Assembly: GCF_030463565.1 (NCBI RefSeq)
Contig: NC_134649.1
Span: 38,217,044 to 38,281,043 of the forward strand
Length of the DNA: 64,000 nt
From: Pelecanus crispus
Lineage: Eukaryota > Chordata > Aves > Pelecaniformes > Pelecanidae
Direction: 5' to 3'
How positions within the stretch are numbered: the stretch's first letter is position 1; each line of letters starts with the position of its first letter. Position numbers and translations under genes: made by a program. Below are positions 26,501-38,340 of the stretch, one piece after another. The notes under the pieces were generated by a model. It was not told where the DNA came from, did no database searches, and saw only the letters and a program-made list of their open reading frames with translations.

Positions 26501-29500
26501 GAAAAAACAGATGATTGTCTTCCTAAATGTGGTCAACACTTTGGTTCCAGCTCCTCCCTTTCTCCCGTAATGCCTTGTTCTCATTTCCTTTGATAAACCT
26601 TAAGTGAGTAGAAAGCATTTCTGATCTCATCTATCAGACCAAATTTTTGCATTTTTTGTTTCTCCCTGCACACAGGCACTACAGAGGCTGTTGAACAGGT
26701 ATAACAGAGCAGAATCAGGCACATAAGCTGCTACTTGTCAGAAGTCCAAAGCATATTTATAAATAGACATGTTTATTTTAGAAGAAGGTGTTATTCAAAT
26801 GCACAGTTAATACTCAAGCATGAAAGCTAAAATGTCTCCTTCCAGCCCCTCCTACACACACTTTCATTTCCAGAGAGACCCCAAAGTACATATTCAGATA
26901 AGTATTTTATGATCGAGACATTCAGTATTTAATTGAACCTCATTTAACTGCTTAAAAGTTTTAAAAGAAGCTCTCAGCAAGAACTCAGGGGAAAAAAAGC
27001 CAAGTTGTAAGAGGTGGGATGCCAGGCTAAGGAGGATAAACAAAAATTCTTTGATTCCTAAACCTTCCCTAATACAGTTTCTCGTTTAAGTCCTTCTATA
27101 TGTTCTTATTTATAAAGCAGGAATTATATAACATAAAAGCAACACATGGTTAAAGCTGTCATGGTGATACAACATTTTTTACCAGTGACCTGTATTTCAG
27201 AGACAGTACTTGTACTGAATATGTTTTAACATCAGCTAATTAATATGGCATTCAAATGGATTCATTTGGATAAATTTTCCTAATTTGTCTGTTGGCTGTA
27301 ATGAGTTTTCAGAGACTTAGCTGGAAAGGATATTTTTTTAAGCAAGAGATTAAAATGCATGACCTTAAATAGAGCCCTCCCATCTGGTTTTCATCCAAAA
27401 GTGTCTCAATTGCCTCTGTCATTAAGAACACAATACTGCTCTTTCTTGGGCTTTCCAACGAATATAGTTATGTTCCTGGGAAAATATGGAGAGAAAGAGC
27501 TAAGACCAGTCAAATGGGATGAATAGGAGAAAGGATTTTGAGCCTTAGGAAATGCTGTTCATTTACTTATAAGGATTATGTACACTGTATAAATAGCATA
27601 AGAATCTCTAGGAACATTATACAACAAACAGACAATTATATTGCAGGATTGCTGATTAAGACACATTGTACAGGTTCCTGAACAATGCTATTACTCAGAC
27701 CAAAAACTCTAATCTATTTTTCATTTTCCTTCCATCAGTGTGACTCTAGAATAATTCCATTTAAGTCATTAGGGTTTTACACGCTGGAGCTGGCAATTAG
27801 GCTGGGAAGAGTTTTTAGACAGTGGCTATGTACTCTCTGTTCTGTGCCAGTAAGACTTTTCAGAAATTAACACTTCAAAGGCTAAGCATCAGATTCTGAT
27901 CTGAGTTAGAACAAAATGAGTCTGACACAACACAACTGACATCAGCAGACTACTTACTATAGGTTTACACCTACATGGATGAGAGCAAAAATTATACTTG
28001 TATATCAAAAAGTCTGCTGTTGCATCTTCTTCAAAGCTAGTGCTCCATCTATGCTTTTTGCTTCATATTTATGATAGAAATTGCATTCACACATCAGAGA
28101 CATTAGAGAGGATCAACTTTTAGTGCAGTGATTTTTCATTTATGCTCTAGAGTCCCACCTAATCCTGAATGTGCTGACACCTGTATGAACTGTACAGGAA
28201 GACAGAGATCCTGCCTAAAAGAGCTGACAAACTTACTTTGTTTAAGGACTTTGTTTTCAAGAGTTGCTTGAAAGAAGTCTCATCTCTCTGCATCGCTGCT
28301 TTATGTATCCAGCTAGAGTTATATATTTCTTTATTTCATGTTTTCATTTCTGGGAAGCGGGGCTTGGTTCTCGTGGCATACAGAAGATATCTTGTATTTA
28401 CCTGCTTCCACCTTGCCTCCCTCCCTCTCCTTCCTCTGCCCCCAGCAGTCCCCAGTGGATCTTCTTACATGGGTGCAGACTGCAGGAAGCCCATGGAGAC
28501 AGTGCATCACATCACAAGGAACAAGTACGATAGGAGAAGTGGGTGATGCTTGTGGGAATCCAAGCATTGACATCAAGCATGCTTCTGAATTGCCCCTTCA
28601 TTGAGTGTCCCATGAGTGTCCGTGGGAGCCCATTAGATGCTCAAGTTCTGTGCACACACACTTCACTATGGGGAATCCCCATTTGGAGAGAGAAGGGGTA
28701 TAAATGGCAGTGGTAGAGACTCCATGAAAGTCTCTCTCTCATCTGTAGCACAGAAGCTTAGTCATTATGCCTGAGCATGGATGCCTCTGAGGTCACTACA
28801 TGAGGACAACCTATGAGCTGTGACCCTCTTCAGAATGTGTTTTGCACAAATCGCCCTTGACAGCATCTTTCTAGACTCCCACAGTGCCCCGCATTCCTTG
28901 TGAAGCAGTGTGATGACCGAGGGACCCACAGCTTTGAACAGCCTGCAGTGGTTTTACCGTCCTCTTGACAGTTGCTATTCTTTGGTCTGTCAGCATCAAC
29001 CTCCATTCCTTCCATTCCCATTCTCTCCTGAATGTCATCTGCATGACCAAGTACAGATCAGCCAGATTAAGAGTGTTTTTACTGTCTTCCTTTCAATGCC
29101 ATGAATTGCCCGTTCACACTGCCAGGGTTACCGTCGCAATTGTTTCCAAAGGAAAACTGTACCCATCTCGCAGCCCAACAGCCTGAGAACTCACAAGGTA
29201 ACAAGAACTTGTCACCACGAATAAACCGTGGAATGTAGCTTTTCTGTGTAAGGTTTTAATTACAGTTGGCGAGTGTGAGTTTACAGCTGGAGTTGAGGCC
29301 ATGTGTGATATCAGCAGAATAAGATGCCAATATCAGTGACTCTATCACTGTTTCCAAACAGAATTCGTTTGGAAATTGCTTCATCATTGTGAGAAGTCTT
29401 GGAAAATACTTTAATCTCTTCCACAGAGTTTTCAGACAGTGATGGTTAACATTTAGCAACCACATAGTCTTCTCGATTTTAACAGACAAATCTTCATTTC

Positions 29501-32500
29501 CACCCATATAGTTAAAGGTGGATTTAAACCAGCATATTCAAAGGTAGAATTTGTTGACAAATCATTTTTGGCTCAGTGTCAGGTTTGTCTTTCAATTAAA
29601 AAATTTGTTCTAATATTATTTGATTTCCTAAGGAAACAAGACTCATGCAGTTACCCTCACTGCATGTGTGTTCTCTATCTGCATTTAGATTATTTTGTCT
29701 GCCTTTCATAGCTTTTGCTCCTGTTGGCCAGTTTCAACCAAATTTTACAGATTTATGGACGTTAACGTCCTCACAAGGTTTGTGAAAATAGGCAATCAGG
29801 AGCTTGTGAAAACAGCTCAGACCTAGGTCAAAATGTCTTCCCTGCAACTGATGTTCATGCTACCTGATGGTAACTCATTCGTGTCTACACTTGCTACAGT
29901 TACACCTTGAGTGGACGGAGCATCAGAACGGAGGCAGGCTCAGAAACACAATGGTAAAAATAACACAATCTTTCTCAAAAACCTGCTCCCTGGAGCAGTG
30001 TGTGAGCTTATACCTTTGGTATAAATTACAGGCAACTTTGTTCATTACAGTGAAATTACCCCAGATTCTCTGTCAAAACTGAGAGCAAACACTATCATTA
30101 TGTGTATTTAGTTACATTTAGTGGCAGGAGTGAAGGGTCCAGTGCAGCAAATTGTTAATCACAGGATTAAGTGCATTGGTTCCCTTAGGACTGCCCGAAT
30201 AAGGACTGCTCATAGAAGGTGCGTGAAACAGCAAAGTGATGGAGACAGAGCAAGAGCTTGTTCTGGCCCACGCACCGATCCGATTGTTAACAAAGATTTT
30301 TCTCACAAAAAAAATTATTGGTACTGGCTGACATGTAAGAAGGAATTCAAGTCAATGTTCAGCTCCCTGAATACTGCAGCACTGACTGCTATACATAATA
30401 AAACATTGCTTTTTATATTTTTATGTTAGCAAAATGCTTGAGAAGGTCTGTGAGACCATGAACTTTCCTCAATGCCATTTAAACAGGCACTTTTCAGATT
30501 TAATACTGTGCTTTTGTTCAATCTGTACATTTCATTACTGTAATCACTCAGATATGCTTCTTCCTTTGTGAGATTTTGAGGGAAGAAAATGGATGCAGTT
30601 TTCCTTATTAGCCACTCCTTTTCCTTGTCTCAGTGTCAGGCTTGCTGTGAAGATGACTGTCAATTTGTTTTATCACATGCATCCCAAGGCGGCTCCTTTT
30701 TTTTTTTTCTCCCTGACTCTCTTGTGTCATCACAGCATTCGTGATCTTGATCTCAGAATGCTTCTTACTGAAACTCATGAATACAGCCTTTCTCTTCCCA
30801 ACTATTACGGCTGCTTCTGCTGCCCCATTACAGCATCAGTGTCAGTATAAATAATTATATAGATTTAACCTTTTGCAAAGGATGGATTTTCCACATTTTT
30901 GACGCACCTTTGAACCTGGGAAGCCAACACTCTTGTTATTTTGCAGCATACTGACGTTCTCTATCACTAACCTTTGACAATAATGAAATTATTTTCTGTT
31001 TGTAAAGCTCTCTTTTTCCATACAGGCCACTCTCGCCCTTTCTCTTGGTTGTGACTATGGGCCTGTCTCAAGCCACTTAAGAAGTTTCTCTAAAAGAAGA
31101 CAAATGCAGCGTTAAAGCCATTTTCCTCTTCTACCTCAAAGACACCTTTCTTAGATACACCCCCTGCAAAACACTTTCTGTTATTACATGCCAGGAACAA
31201 ACTCTTCTTTATCCATGGTATAAAACAACCCCGACAAAACCAGAACACCCTTTATACAGGAGGTGTATTAAGTTGATAAGACCATATTTATTGTGTTCAC
31301 TTTGACAAGCTTGCAAGCAGGAGTAGTTTGAAGCAGAAGGGATTGAAGTGTCCTGAGGTACTGATATAATTGCTGCCTTCTGCATGGCTGATGCTGCCCA
31401 CAGGACCCTGGGAGCATGGAAGGGTATGAATAACCCACAGCCCACCTGTGGATTAATTGACTGTACAAAATTTTTTCACCACTTCTTCAAGTACTTTCCC
31501 ATTATACACCTGTCTATAATCCTTCTTTACTTCATTTGTTCACCTTTCTGACTCCTGTTCTCCTTTCAAGATGCCCTTTCACCTTTTCCCCCATATCATT
31601 CCCAATGCCCGCAATACCTTTCTTCTCCATCTGCCTTTCCCTGCCTTACATCATAATTTTCTCCAGAAAGATTCCCTGCATGACACCTTCTGAGGTGTTT
31701 GCTAGTGTTCAGAAACAGGTGATGTTCTTTCTGTTGGCTTGGACAGACGTTGGGATGGGGCCATGAAGGATGGTCTTTGGGAAAAGAGTCATGTTATGAA
31801 TGAACTGCAGAACTGGGGATATGGATGGGGATCATTCTGGGACAAAAGATTTTGGGGTAGGAGATTATTGAACTCTTTCACACAAGTCTTAAAACTTTTG
31901 GTCAAAATACTGTTTTGAAACAAAAAATTGAAAAGATTCAATCAAAAAATGACAAAATGAAAGATCTCAAAATGTACTGCATTGAGGTGGGTGGAAGAGA
32001 ATGATTCATTGAATTTTATCAGAATCCACAAATAATGTTGGTTTTGACCGGAGATCCAAATTTTCTTTTTCCCTATGCTATTCCTTCATGGTGCTGGGTA
32101 TGTTCCTTAGCTTTTCACTGCTCACCTGTGAAATGGTGCTAACAAGACGTCTCTACCCACCTTTTAAAATTCATTATTATTTATAGCACACACTGATACT
32201 CAAAAGAAAAGTATTTTAAAAAGCGAAGTATCTTTGTTACGTTAATCCAGAACACAAACATTCACTTAATTTAATCTACATAAATTAAGGAAGGAAGACA
32301 TTATGTGGGGAAAAAATAACTCTAGAAAAATACTACCCATTTAGTCCAACATACTTTGTCCTGCGTACATAGCAAAGGGTGAGATATTTCACTTTGCAGA
32401 GGCAAATTGCTGGAAAGAAGAAAAAGTCATGGTACTATCTGTTAAAAATCTGTTTCCTCTTACCCAAGACATAAATCTCGCTGTTGACTACGGCTGTGCT

Positions 32501-35500
32501 GAAGCGGTATTTGGAGTACTTCATTGGCGCGCCTTCTGTCCATTTGTCTTGGCCTGGGTCGTACCGAAACGTTCTGTTACTTAATCGATCCGGCTCATCG
32601 TCAGGCAGATCCATCTGTATGAAATATGACAGCCATATAATAATACAACATTTGGAGCCCTCTGCACACGCCTGCATGCAATTAATCACAGCAGACAGCT
32701 GAGCAGATAAATAACATAAACACATCAATTATAGCTGCTAAGTGATTCATACTCACTAGGGTTTAACAGCACCCATGACTTGTGGCTGGGAGTACGCTGT
32801 GGAAGGCAAATGAATAAGAAGGCATCTATATTCTGCAGTGATAAAGCTGAGGATTTGGGTAATAACAATACATTCATGGGCCCAGCTCTGGCAGAACGTA
32901 CCTCTTTCACAAGGCTGCTGTGAAGTCCTAACAATAATAGAGGGCAAACCAGTCTATCTGACATTTTTTCTTCCTCCTAAATGTTGCAATCTATTCCCAC
33001 TGTTACACAGACTCTACTGTGAGTGTCAGTGAGGTACTTAGCTGGCCTTTCTCAGGCCTGTATCTAAACTTAACTTATTCTCAAGTCATTTGCACGTTTC
33101 TTTAGTCAGCCTAACCAGAGTAATGTTGTTCAACTGCTGTAACTTCTCCTTCAATAGTTTTCATAATAAGCTCCTAACCCCCGGCTATATCTTTGCTGCC
33201 ATAATATTCTTTTTATACTCACTCCTACTCCTCTTGTTCTCTCTCATCTTCTTCCCCTTTCTCTGCCTGTCTAGTGTGATGCAGGGAACTCAGATTATGT
33301 TTTCTGGGTACGACAGCCTTGACTATAAGCAGTAGGCTGTGGGGGGAGGATCCTGAAATATTTTGGGATGAAAGGTTTCACGTAGAGAGAGTGAGAAGGA
33401 GAGAACTACTTTGCTTACTTGTGATGTTGTTATGTGTGTTCTTGCTTTGATTGTTATTTTTCTTTCCCAAAAGACCTTTACAACACTGATGTGATGGACA
33501 AGACAGTAGGAGGCAAACTAGAAAGTAATTACATAGCCCCTTGGTTACCCCCTGTAAATGCCCAGGGGCATGCTCTTTCTTCATCATAAGTGTGAAACAC
33601 TGATTTATTCACTGAAAGAGGGGTAAAATGTGTATTTTCAACACAGAGTAAGCATATACTTAGGAGAAGGCATCATTTGACATACTGTAAGTTCACATCC
33701 TACCTCATTTTTGTGGTAATGTTCACCTCAGAGTGCACAGTGTGCTCTTTATGTACAGAAAACATAACATCCAGCAGCCCTTCTCTCTGTCTCAGTGGTC
33801 TGAAACCTTTCTCTCAGCCTCACCAAACACCTCCTTCCATTTTAAGAGCCCCCAGTTACCAAGGCTGGAGTCACTTGGGTTTTTAGCTCTGCTAGCACCA
33901 GTAAGGCTAGCCCAGCGCTGAGCCAGAGCAATGCTGCTGTGAGTCGAGCCCTCGCCCTCCTAAGCCATCATTTTATGTCCTGGCTTGACTTTGTCTTGTC
34001 TTGTTTCAATTGCAAAGCCTGAGTGGGAAGGGAACATGTATTTATCTCTGTCCTGTAATGGACACATGCATTTACAGCACTCTATCAATGCTGTGTCGTT
34101 AGTATTTGTTCAGGATTGACAGAACATTCAGTGCTGCTTGAGCATAGGGACAACTCCTGGCTTGACAAACTAATTTGCTTTCAGAGCGCAGCTGTGGTAG
34201 CCCCACATAGACAATCACCGCATCTGACAGGTGAATGTGGCAGATATATGGTACCAGAACTCCTCAGCACTCTGCAGTGCTGGTCTTAAAGCACTTTTTT
34301 AAGAGCTTTAGCTAATTTGTTCTGATCTGCTCAGGTACACCCTAATCTTACAAAGCTATGGATTTTAATCAATCACTGTTAATCTGCTCATCTCAAGCCT
34401 ATTTATATATAAACTCAGATTCCGATGTGTTGTTACTGATAGTACTGGTCAGCAGGTATCCACTGCAGGTGTTTTCAAGGTGTCCATATTTTTTTTAAAA
34501 CCATTCTTCGCTCAATATTCCTGACTTGTGCTTCTAAGCCACTTTTACTCCTTACAGTCTGATCTGGAGAACTATTAAGAAAGACAAAGCTGGTTGTCTG
34601 ACTTCAACATCTATCTTTGCGGTATAGCATATCTTTCAGTTCAAGTTTTTTTACAGATAGATTGTTTCTACATAAGTATATTTTTATATTTTAATTCTTT
34701 AAATCGCGAGGTATCCTTGCTCAGTTGTTTCAGTATCAGAAATACTCTCTGATCTTTCTGTTGTCTCCTTGGGGGACTCCTGCACTCAAAATATCCGAAG
34801 AGGTGGAAATCTTGTTTGCTGAATGCATCTCACTTTTAAATACATTAAACAGTAATTTATTTCAAGAGAACACAAACCAATGAGATGTGATGACAGTCTG
34901 AATATACTGCTGTCAGCATTAAGAATTACAGATGTTCTACTTCATCGTCAAGTGAATGTGGGTCTTTATCTTGAATGCTCATATTTAAACAGCACCAAGC
35001 AGTAAATAAGAATGGGCTACGCTCTTAAAAAAGATCTTTTGCACTGGGAGCAACTGGAGAAAGCAAGCACTCTTCCTGACATCCACCTTCCTTGTAGCAT
35101 AGTTCTGTATATTCCCTGTACTCCTGAATATGGTATCTGTGGCCCTTCTGAAAATTCTTTTTAAAACATTACATGACCAAGCAATGGAACTGAAACAAAT
35201 AAATGGACTGATTAAAGGAATCTGTTTTCCAGAGAATGCTTTGACTTTTCCTTTAAAATATAATTTAATGAAAATCAAATAAATGAACTTTGGTTAACCC
35301 AGAAGGTTTCCTGAGAAATTGAGGTGAACTTTACCTTTCAGATACAAATCTGTCCCTGAAATTTACCTGTGTACACCCTTTTTGAAGACAGGGCTCAGTT
35401 AAGGGCCTCTGTATGATTTAAATACCATTATTTACTGATACCTAGAAAAATTAAGTGGACAGTATATAAGGAAAGGAAAGGCTGAAGTTAATCCATTTTT

Positions 35501-38216
35501 CACAGCCTGTGATGACAAAAAAGTGCCAAGTAAGTACTAAATATAATCCTAGTTATTTCAATTCAAGTTCTTGTGAAAAAAATAAGGTGTTTAACACAGT
35601 AGTTATTTAAAATTGAACCCATGTTGATACAGGGGATGTATTTTAAACTCTTGCTCACTGTGCACGTCTCTATGAAAGAACTGCCCTTCCTAAAGTTGGT
35701 ATTATAGTGAGGATGGCATAAGATGGATATCATTCCTCTTCACCCTGTTTGGTTTTCCTACAAAAGATGTTTAACCAGAGGAATGTGAGCAATGTATTCC
35801 TCTGTTATCACTGATGTACTTTTCCTGTGCAAGAAGCACCATAAAATTACACATCATACAAACCAAGCATGGCTCTGCTTGTTAGTAAACAAACAAAACA
35901 AAATAACTTGCACATTTCTTAACCTGTGGTGTCCAGCCACCCAGCACGTAGAGCTTATTCTTCACCGTCACCACCACATGGCAGGCTAACGGTACTGGAA
36001 GAGGCGCTGTGCTTCTCCAGGTGCCTTGCTCCATGGAATACTTCTGCACACAGTTTGTGACCAGATACTGATTTTTCACTTTCATTTGCCCTCCTATTAC
36101 ATAAAGATCATTATGGGTAGTGCCCAATGCGTAGAGTTCACGGAGCTGAGTTGTGCACAGGCTGTGCCAAAACTGGTTTCCTCGCTGGTGGTATCTGTAG
36201 GAAAATCCAGAGTTGTAAATGCCCTCATTCACTGAGGTCCCATCAGCTTGTTTGAAATGTCACCCCCGTCATCATCAATGTTTATTCAGACAATGGTACG
36301 ATGACAAGAGGAGCTTTCTCCTTCACAGAGAAGTTATAAAATTGAGCCTAATGTTTGTAAGATTAAGCATTTTTAGTATAAGGAATCCTAGGCATCCTTT
36401 CAAAGATATTTGACCCTGATTAAAGTAAGTCATCCCTTATTTCTGCATGTGCTGCTCAATCACAGTTCCCACTGAAATTAGTGGCAAGAGCGAGAGCTCA
36501 ACACTGCTGAAAAAAAGGCCACTTCATCTGCCTCAGGACGGATTTACTTCCTTAAATTTAGGCATCTGTATTTGAAAATGCTGTCACAATTTTTAAATTT
36601 TGTCTTTAATGCAGAAAATGTCTGTTTTTCTTTAAAATGGGTGCATCTGAAAAAGACGCGAGTAAAAACAGAATGAGGGATTAAAGCTATCCGTCATTAT
36701 CCTTTAACCTCTGAAGTACTATCATCAACTTCAACAGAGAAGTGTGTTATCTCTGTCTTACTGGACTCCTCAGGTCATTTGCTTGACTCATTTCCCCCTG
36801 CTAATGACCTAGAAATGAGCATCCTAGGAAAATGTCGTGATTTGACTAAGGAGAATATAAAATCCACATACATTGATGTAGGATCTAATCAAGCTCATTT
36901 ACACAGAGATGCCACTACAGTAAATCCTTCTTCCTTCAGGAGAAAAGGCATCAGGATTTCGTTGCATGTATATAATTCATTGTGCCATAAAGATCAATTG
37001 TGACAAATTGATTAGAGTAATCAAAATCTCTGGGAAAACTTTCAAATAAAGAACGCTTTGTCTAGTGGTCTTTTTTTGTTCCCAGAAACATTATTTGGAT
37101 TTAAAATTTTTAAATAATTAGGGATTTTCTGACAGAGGGTACACACCTATAAATTTCGATGTTCCTGGTCTTTTGTCTAGACATTTTGACGGCACTTGCC
37201 TCTCCTGCCACAATAATATCATTATTCTCAGTGACAACACCAGTGCAAACACATCCTAAACCCTCTCCATACTTTGGAGAGGAAATGAAGTAAGTCTTTT
37301 GTGTCGCAGGAGCATAACAAAAACTGGCATCTGCATAGCTACCATGTCTTGACCTAATGCCGAGAGAATTGTTGCCAATGCAGAGTAAGAGATCGGTAGT
37401 CTCCATGCCATATCGCAGGCTGAGAGAAGGGTGGCTGGATAGCTTGATGGTTTTCAGTGCTTCCTCAAACATATCATTGCATTCTGAATTGCACAGGATC
37501 ATCGTGTTCCTTTTCTGGGCTTCCACAAGAAAGGAAGGGCTGACAAGTACCAGTCTCACTTGCTTCAGGAGCTCAATAAGGTGCTCTACACGTGACTTTC
37601 TGCTGTGCTTGACCCATCTAATGACGAGGTCCAGAATGCTCTCCTCCCTGGAAATATTCAGATCATCTGATTTTATGAGAGTCAACAGCTGCTGGAATTC
37701 AATCTCTAATATTTCTTCCTGTAAGCTCACCTCAGCAAAATGCTGATATAAGTATTTCCTTGCTTGATCAGACAAATCTTCTGCCCCAATGTGGTTTGCA
37801 AAGTAGTAGATGCCCACACAGTTGGAAGCATCCATATGGTCCATCATGTACTTCTGACACATACTGAAAACATCTTCCATCTGCATGAAATATGCAGCAA
37901 GTGCAACAGTCTGCACATTCTGGTTAGTGAGGTGCAAATCTGCACTGTACATGTAATTGAGTATTACGGACACACTCTCTGCAGAGATGTCATGCAGTAC
38001 CACTTCTCTTTGCGTGCATTCAACCAAGCCACAGGTAAACATGGCTTTGAAATAGGGACTGAAGGCAGCCAGCACCACCTTATGGCAGGGGAATTTCTCA
38101 CCTTCTGCAACTAGCACAATATCAATTATCTCTGTTGATTCTTTCATTCTCCTTACTTGTTCCAATAAAGTCAAGCTATGGCACTGCCTGCTTTTCTCCT
38201 CAGCCTTATGATCCAT
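8642..38216 (-). CDS. KBTBD12: KBTBD12, kelch repeat and BTB domain protein 12 (whole gene, five coding exons)
   Basis: Joining the coding exons 38216-37147, 36194-35924, 32614-32464, 20706-20509 and 8811-8642 (minus strand) gives 1860 nt: 619 residues and a TAG stop. Every junction is GT-AG and every phase matches (2, 0, 1, 1). The protein has an N-terminal BTB/POZ domain (about 31-128), a BACK domain (about 133-235) and a C-terminal kelch propeller (about 285-610). This is the layout of CUL3-RING ubiquitin ligase adaptors, in which BTB-BACK binds CUL3 and the propeller binds substrate. Length and sequence agree with vertebrate KBTBD12 (also called KLHDC6; about 620 residues in human, from memory). 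Its substrate is not established. The start ATG has A at -3 and G at +4. Any upstream non-coding exon is unresolved. Introns are 952, 3309, 11757 and 11697 bp. Confidence 0.95.
12774..12831. repeat. perfect 16-bp inverted repeat with 26-nt loop
   Basis: The left arm TTGTTCCTCCCCCCAA (12774-12789) is the exact reverse complement of the right arm TTGGGGGGAGGAACAA (12816-12831). The pair would form a strong GC-rich hairpin in RNA from either strand. No transposon ends or target duplication were recognised around it. It lies in KBTBD12 intron 4. Confidence 0.9.
13221..13290 (+). mobile_element. possible MIR-like SINE remnant
   Basis: TTCCATTTTATGAATGAGGA followed by AAGAGAGTTACGGAGG and GTGCCAAGTCATG resembles the central MIR pattern (ccattttacagatgaggaaactgaggc...ttgcccaaggtca). 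Short and diverged; an eye match only. Confidence 0.4.
14524..14551. repeat. (TA)n microsatellite
   Basis: About 14 uninterrupted TA units in KBTBD12 intron 4. Likely length-polymorphic. Confidence 0.95.
19671..19699 (+). repeat. short tandem duplication, period 16
   Basis: Two copies of CTAAAATAACAGC, at 19671-19683 and 19687-19699, separated by three bases. It is a small local duplication within intron 4. Confidence 0.85.
20509..20706 (-). CDS. KBTBD12: KBTBD12 coding exon 4 (kelch repeats)
   Basis: 198 nt: it completes Gly498, encodes residues 499-563 and gives the first base of Ala564. The acceptor is TCTTTTGCAG. Content: GGIGCLGRDRGQ, then VEIYNPDGDFWRDGPPMP and GKLYLCGGF, two kelch blade signatures. 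The donor is GCAG followed by GTACTA, with non-consensus bases after GTA. The exon is isolated between two introns of about 11.7 kb. Confidence 0.95.
20707..32463 (-). other. KBTBD12: KBTBD12 intron 3 (11.8 kb)
   Basis: Bounded by GTAAGA at the 32463 side and TCTTTTGCAG at the 20707 side on the minus strand. No coding exon or RNA gene is recognisable. It holds poly-A runs near 23907 and 26111, a poly-T run near 30697, a T8C6 stretch near 25475, and a TATAAATGG motif with a 7-bp hairpin at 28699-28735. Open frames of 100-154 codons at 23.7-24.7 kb overlap in several frames, have no domain, and look like chance. Confidence 0.85.
32464..32614 (-). CDS. KBTBD12: KBTBD12 coding exon 3 (kelch repeat)
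   Basis: 151 nt: residues 448-497 and the first base of Gly498. The acceptor is TTTCATACAG, and the exon opens with MDLPDDEPDRLSN. The kelch pattern is YDPGQDKW...STAVVNSEIYVLG, with the double Gly split across the next junction. The donor is TTGG followed by GTAAGA, close to consensus. Confidence 0.95.
32615..35923 (-). other. KBTBD12: KBTBD12 intron 2 (3.3 kb)
   Basis: Bounded by GTTAAG and TTTCATACAG on the minus strand. AT-rich unique DNA; I see no gene, repeat or clear regulatory motif cluster in it. Confidence 0.85.
35924..36194 (-). CDS. KBTBD12: KBTBD12 coding exon 2 (kelch repeats)
   Basis: 271 nt: one base completing Arg357, then residues 358-447. The acceptor is TTTTCCTACAG before ATACCACC. 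The donor is CAG followed by GTTAAG. It encodes kelch signatures: ELYALG, NDLYVIGGQ, NKLYVLGGW, each with the double Gly, and conserved Tyr and Trp at the expected spacing. Confidence 0.95.
36195..37146 (-). other. KBTBD12: KBTBD12 intron 1 of the coding region (952 bp)
   Basis: Bounded by GTGTGT and TTTTCCTACAG on the minus strand. The only short intron of the gene. Nothing else is recognisable in it. Confidence 0.9.
37147..38216 (-). CDS. KBTBD12: KBTBD12 coding exon 1 (BTB, BACK, start of kelch region)
   Basis: Encodes residues 1-356 and two bases of Arg357. The BTB domain shows the usual core (DIVLVAEGEKFPCHKVVLAA, residues 32-51, then FSPYFKAMF). The BACK domain starts at NCVGIYYFANHIGAEDL (132-148). 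The first kelch-like segment, LLLCIGNN, and AGEASA follow near residues 285-340. The exon ends IEIY-AG and the intron starts GTGTGT at 37146. It is a large 5' exon carrying BTB, BACK and the first blades, as in many BTB-kelch genes. The chosen ATG (38214-38216) is preceded by ATCAACC, a good initiation context. Confidence 0.96.
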
Positions 38217-38340
38217 GGTTGATCTCCAAACTTCCTGTTTTTAAATCTCCTCAGGATTCAAGGTCTTCATCAGGAATGTTTCTAGAGGTAGAAGCATAAC
38301 ATTGTCCAATAAGAACAAATTATTGGGCAAATGAATATTG
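38217..38340 (-). promoter_or_regulatory. KBTBD12: KBTBD12 5' flank: 5' UTR with paired CCAAT motifs or upstream splice acceptor
   Basis: Upstream of the ATG two CCAAT boxes face each other, CCAATA at 38306-38311 and TATTGG at 38321-38326, about 90-110 bp before the start codon, a placement seen for NF-Y sites in proximal promoters. No good TATA box or CpG enrichment accompanies them. Alternatively, the minus-strand sequence GCTTCTACCTCTAG (ending at 38282) is a reasonable 3' splice site, which would make the ATG exon the second exon and the CCAAT pair intronic. The sequence alone does not decide. Confidence 0.3.

Noticed and set aside
37357-38114. Plus-strand frames opposite KBTBD12 exon 1
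   Set aside because: They mirror the conserved minus-strand coding exon.
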